A stretch of 46,389 nt of DNA, taken from NCBI GenBank assembly GCA_012964825.1, contig DTTI01000018.1:1-46389 (forward strand). Direction: 5' to 3'. Below are positions 43,350 to 46,389 of this stretch, in pieces. The translations under genes were made by a program, and so were the position numbers. Numbering within the stretch: position 1 is the first letter of the stretch; each line of letters starts with the position of its first letter. The notes beneath the pieces were generated by a model. That model made no database searches. It was not told the origin of the DNA and saw only the letters and a program-made list of their open reading frames with translations. Source of the stretch: Candidatus Neomarinimicrobiota bacterium. Lineage in GTDB: Bacteria > Fidelibacterota > Marinisomatia > Marinisomatales > S15-B10.

Positions 43350-44341
43350 TGGATCTGCTGGGCAGACTTTTCCGCCGGAAAAAAGATTCACACGCTCTTT
43401 ATACAGAAACACTGGAGTGTCTTCTTCGGGGCGAAACTGACGCCGCTTTCACCAAGCTTCGGAAACTTGTTCGGGAAGATACTGAGAACGTTCGAGCTTA
43501 CCTGAAACTGGGAGACATTTTCCGGGAACGTTCCCAGACCGATCAGGCCATTAAGATACACCAAGCTCTCACTTTCCGGAGACGGCTCTCGGCGGCCATG
43601 AAGATGGAAATCTACACCAGTTTGGCAAGGGATTATTCCGCATCTGGGCGGTATGACCGGGCTGAGGAGCATGCCAACCGTGTCCTGAAACTGGACAGGA
43701 AAAACCGGTGGGCCCTCGAATATCTCATTGACATTTGTGAAAAGCAGAAGCAATGGGATAAGGCTTCGAAGTATCTGCGGCGTCTGGAAAAAGTGACCCG
43801 CGAAAAGATGCCCGGGAAACACGCCTATTACATCCTGATGCAGGGGCGAGACAGGGAAGAGGACGGCTTGCTCCAGGAAGCAAAAGGTCTTTATAAAAAG
43901 GCCACATCAGCGGACGAATCTTTTGCTGATGCATATCTCTACCTCGGGAATCTAGCCGAGAATGAGGGAAACCTTGATGAGGCGGTGGAACAGTGGAAAA
44001 CATTTTCGGACAAGTCAGCTGGTGCCGGTAAACAAATTTACAGCAGACTTGAAAAGGCCCTCTTTGAACTGGGCAGGTTTGGCGAAATGGAGGAGTTCTA
44101 CCGTGGACTAAGTGAAAAAGATTCCAGCAATATGGACGCATTTTCGGGGCTCATCAATGTGCTGGCGGCGAAGGGTGAGTTTGATCAGGCCATCACCATA
44201 TTAGATGATCTTACGAGTCGAAACGGCCAGTCCGTCCGAATTCGCCTGGCACGGCTGAAGCTGGAACTCCGAAAGCGGAAAGAGGATGAACTGTCCAATG
44301 AAGTGGATGAAATTGTCACCCTCATACATGGGAGACGTTAA
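43349..44341 (+). CDS. LapB/YciM-like TPR protein without rubredoxin tail
   Basis: 330 aa from GTG 43349, overlapping the lapA-like TAG. TPR motifs include RAYLKLGDIFRERSQTDQAI, LTFRRRL, YTSLARDYSASGRYDRAEEH and ADAYLYLGNLAENEGNLDEA, aligning well with LapB, whose second repeat reads GNLFRSRGEVDRAIRIHQ. LapB ends with a zinc rubredoxin-like domain (CxxC pairs); this protein ends KEDELSNEVDEIVTLIHGRR with no cysteine pair there. The first residues (LLGRLFRRKK) are basic rather than a clear transmembrane helix, so membrane association may come from the LapA-like partner. Function likely in LPS regulation, by homology. Confidence 0.8.
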   Translation: MDLLGRLFRRKKDSHALYTETLECLLRGETDAAFTKLRKLVREDTENVRAYLKLGDIFRERSQTDQAIKIHQALTFRRRLSAAMKMEIYTSLARDYSASGRYDRAEEHANRVLKLDRKNRWALEYLIDICEKQKQWDKASKYLRRLEKVTREKMPGKHAYYILMQGRDREEDGLLQEAKGLYKKATSADESFADAYLYLGNLAENEGNLDEAVEQWKTFSDKSAGAGKQIYSRLEKALFELGRFGEMEEFYRGLSEKDSSNMDAFSGLINVLAAKGEFDQAITILDDLTSRNGQSVRIRLARLKLELRKRKEDELSNEVDEIVTLIHGRR

Positions 44342-44348
44342 TGAAACC

Positions 44349-45290
44349 ATGATCAGGAGTTATTCAATTGTGCTCTCTTTGTCTCTACTTCTTTCAACTG
44401 TGTGGTCGCAGGATTTTTCCGATCTGTTTCGGGAAGTGGAGTCGGGCAATTTGGATGCGGTAAGGGCGCGCATCCCTCAACTAATGGACCAATACCCAAG
44501 AAATGATGCAGTCGTTTTTCTTGCAGCTCTTGTAAAAGAACGAGCGGAAGAGGCTGTCATCGCATATAAGTCGCTCATCCAGAACTATCCCGATTCACCC
44601 TATGCTGATGACGCCATCACCAAGGTAGGTGAATATCTCTACGCCCGGGGACTTTATACGCAGTCCAGCAGAGAATTGGGCAAACTACCGCGATTCTATC
44701 CCAATTCCGAGCATCTACAACGGGTTATCGATCTCCAGATCAATTCACTCCTGGCTATTGGTGAAACTGACAGTGCGAAATACTATATTCAAAGTTATGG
44801 TGCGAGGTTTCCCTCCCTCGACTTCAACTATGATTTTTCTTCTGAGCGGCCCCTGGTCAGCCGGCCTCTGGGTGACCTAGCACCTACACCGCTCTCCGAA
44901 GGGATGAAACGAGCCGATGCTTCCCAGGCGGTTTCAGCGCCACAGCGCTCTCAGGCTTCCAGTGAATCCGCAGTCTCAAGGCCGGAGGCCACCGTGCCAC
45001 AGTCCAGGAGAGAGCCGCCTCCATCGAAAAATACGGAGCCGCCAGCACCTGCAAGACCTTTTGTGGTTCAGGTAGGGGCCTTCGGCGCGCGGCAAAATGC
45101 CCTTCGGCAGGTTCAGCGGCTCCAACAGAGCGGGTATGACGCTGAGGTTTGGCCCGTGACGGTAAAAGGGAAAAATCTATATGCGGTGCAGGTGATCCGT
45201 TTCGGCGACCGGACGGAAGCAGAGTTCACCGGGAAAAAATTGAAAAGAGATCTGGGCTTCAATTATCTGGTTATCAAACGACCGGAGTAG
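44349..45290 (+). CDS. Exported TPR/SPOR-domain protein
   Basis: 313 aa from ATG 44349; an in-frame ATG at 44286 would overlap the LapB-like gene. Signal peptide (SIVLSLSLLLSTVWSQ), TPR-like helices (NYPDSPYADDAITKVGEYLY), a Ser/Pro/Ala/Arg-rich linker and a C-terminal SPOR domain (FVVQVGAFGARQNALRQVQR ... LYAVQVIRFGDRTEAEFTGK). SPOR domains bind peptidoglycan stripped of stem peptides at division sites. The likely role is in the periplasm at the envelope. Gap to lapB-like stop is 7 nt. Confidence 0.88.
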   Translation: MIRSYSIVLSLSLLLSTVWSQDFSDLFREVESGNLDAVRARIPQLMDQYPRNDAVVFLAALVKERAEEAVIAYKSLIQNYPDSPYADDAITKVGEYLYARGLYTQSSRELGKLPRFYPNSEHLQRVIDLQINSLLAIGETDSAKYYIQSYGARFPSLDFNYDFSSERPLVSRPLGDLAPTPLSEGMKRADASQAVSAPQRSQASSESAVSRPEATVPQSRREPPPSKNTEPPAPARPFVVQVGAFGARQNALRQVQRLQQSGYDAEVWPVTVKGKNLYAVQVIRFGDRTEAEFTGKKLKRDLGFNYLVIKRPE

Positions 45291-45353
45291 ACTTGTTTGT
45301 GATTAGGTGGCTACAGTTAGGTCATATACCCTGCCATCGGATCACTTGAAAAT

Positions 45354-45446
45354 GGGAATGATTGCGAGGCTGGTGCCCGCCACGGTCTTCAAAACCGTCG
45401 TCCCGCCGGAGAGGTGGGAGGTGAGTTCGATTCTCACACGTTCCCG
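45354..45446 (+). tRNA. selC: tRNA-Sec (anticodon TCA)
   Basis: Anticodon stem ACGGT/ACCGT (45382-45386 with 45394-45398) closes loop CTTCAAA, so the anticodon is TCA at 45389-45391. A long variable arm TCCCGCC/GGTGGGA (45401-45407 with 45413-45419, one G-T pair), T-arm GTGAG/CTCAC with TTCGATT, and acceptor GGGAATG/CGTTCCC (one G-T pair) are typical of bacterial Sec tRNA. The eighth acceptor pair is an A-A mismatch, and the D-stem forms six pairs (GCG-GGC with GCCCGC) only if A45367 is bulged. CCA is not encoded (G45446 followed by CT). Its presence implies selenoprotein synthesis; selA, selB and selD are not in the window. Confidence 0.85.
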
Positions 45447-45521
45447 CTAATGGTGTAATTGCCTATATCATAGGAGGTTACAGAAGTAAATCACTGCCAT
45501 ATTCACGCCGTAGCTCATTTT

Positions 45522-46290
45522 TCAAGCGTTCTGAAAAACAGGCTTAGGAGGGCTAATTTGGCACGTATATGGCACAAGCTTTTCCCTTGACTCCTGAGAA
45601 AAGCCCTTTGCATACCGGCCTACAGTGTTGTCCGCTATGAGCGCAATGTCCTCGTAATCTCTTTTGAGGAGATCAACGTAGTGTCGCTCAGTTACGGTAA
45701 CTGTGGAATGACCGAGCCACTTGCTCACCCTGTAGATGTCAACACCGTTCTGAATTAACAGCGCCCCACAGGTTTTGCGCAGTGTATGTATGTTAGCGTC
45801 CTTTATACCCGCCCATTTGTAATACTTTTCGACAATCTTATGGCGTACTTGGTCGCCAGTATAGTCGAAAGGGTGGGAATAATAGCCGCGCCTACTCAGT
45901 ATCTCCAGGAGTAAATCGCTGAGAGGTAGCGCTCTTCGCTTATTTCGCTTTCCAATTAGGACGATTTGCCGTTCGTTAGTGTCAACGTTCACCCACGTGA
46001 ACTTAGGCGGAAGTATCTCAGACCGCCTTGCACCCGTCTGGAGATAGAATGTCAGAAGATAGATCGGCTGCATCAACGTCCTGTGTCATCGCCATAGCCC
46101 TGTAAAGGGATTCAATCTCATCTCCAGTCAGGAACCTGATCGACTTTTCAGGAGTGCTGACGAATTTCACGTTGTTGAACGGCGAAATGGTCAACAGGCT
46201 GGATTTTACAGCCCAATTGAACATCGCCTTGATGTGCTTTAGCTCTGAGTTCAGCCCTGCCTTTGAAAGAAACGTGCCTTTGGGCGTTTT
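45522..46290 (-). pseudogene. Frameshifted, N-terminally truncated tyrosine recombinase (phage-type integrase)
   Basis: The C-terminal frame (45522-46076) carries a complete catalytic set: Arg in TGARRSEIL, Lys in IGKRNKRRALPLS, HTLRKTCG (HxxR), LGHSTV and nucleophile Tyr in ERHYVDL. The upstream part is in another frame (46018-46290): LNSELKHIKAMFNWAVKSSL is a core-binding-domain segment, followed by PFNNVKFVSTPEKSIRFLTG. Removing one base near 46074-46079 would join them as ...AMTQD-LMQPIYLLTFY. The true N-terminus is missing; before residue ~KGTFLSK the frame runs into antisense tRNA-Ser sequence. Non-functional as it stands unless the shift is a sequencing error. Confidence 0.75.
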
Positions 46291-46293
46291 CTC

Positions 46294-46365
<72 letters not shown>

Positions 46366-46389
46366 TCTCTTAAGCCCGTCTCCCCGACG

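Noticed and set aside
45382-45398. TCA anticodon as a tRNA-Trp or suppressor tRNA
   Set aside because: The 7-bp variable arm and lengthened acceptor/T domain fit selenocysteine tRNA, not tRNA-Trp.
45408-45417. GGAGAGGTGG inside tRNA-Sec resembling the 5' end of a tRNA-Ser
   Set aside because: It belongs to the loop and 3' strand of the tRNA-Sec variable arm; no tRNA-Ser D-arm or anticodon arm follows.

Overview
The window looks like a chromosomal segment from an uncultured marine-type bacterium of the Fibrobacteres-Chlorobi-Bacteroidetes (FCB) group. Candidatus Marinimicrobia (SAR406) is my best guess, from gene content only, with no database check. Supporting traits are TonB-dependent receptors with carboxypeptidase-regulatory N-termini, a DUF4249-like lipoprotein, GldA/GldF/GldG-type ABC genes, a short (~280 aa) primary-type sigma factor, Tat-exported Gfo/Idh and isomerase proteins, frequent GTG/TTG starts and tight stop/start overlaps. 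Nearly all genes are on the + strand. The exceptions are a DUF92 membrane kinase, a metalloprotease, a helicase/nuclease pair and a damaged integrase.

Layout. 1-373: 3' end of dnaK and its terminator. 419-6767: envelope biogenesis block with TamB-like protein, TamA/BamA-like barrel (3 POTRA) and a BamD-like TPR lipoprotein. 6789-14303: one tightly coupled run of MoxR ATPase, DUF58, BatD-like lipoprotein, ABC ATPase, ABC permease, GldG-like and DUF4340 genes. 14284-15774 (-): a fusion of a phytol/dolichol-kinase-like half with a DUF92 half. 15934-21801: RmuC, a SUMF1-fold protein, a Gfo/Idh/MocA oxidoreductase, a xylose-isomerase-like TIM barrel protein and an S10 serine carboxypeptidase. 21814-27294 (-): zinc metalloprotease, RecB-type Fe-S nuclease and UvrD-type helicase; the last two are in the same frame, separated only by one TAA codon. 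27380-29952: two-subunit molybdenum hydroxylase (IorA/IorB type). 30117-31605: ECF sigma, membrane anti-sigma-like protein and Spy-like periplasmic protein. 31724-37581: two TonB receptors flanking a DUF4249-like lipoprotein. 37657-45290: housekeeping block (GatB, a 57-aa membrane protein, a coiled-coil protein, primary-type sigma factor, M23 peptidase, MiaB, LapA, LapB-like, SPOR protein).

The right end (45291-46389) is the accessory-looking part. It has a selenocysteine tRNA gene, then a tyrosine recombinase gene on the - strand that is frameshifted and N-terminally truncated. The recombinase is joined to the 3' part of a tRNA-Ser(GGA) gene whose 5' half is absent. This resembles the scar or boundary of an integrative element, or possibly a contig-end chimera.

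The points most worth a second look are the tRNA-Ser/integrase junction beside selC, the helicase-TAA-ATG-nuclease junction, the VTE5/VTE6-like fusion, the CnrHYX-like sigma module, the LapB homologue without a rubredoxin tail, and a 57-aa two-segment membrane gene at 39150-39323. I do not see CRISPR arrays, transposases or complete prophages.
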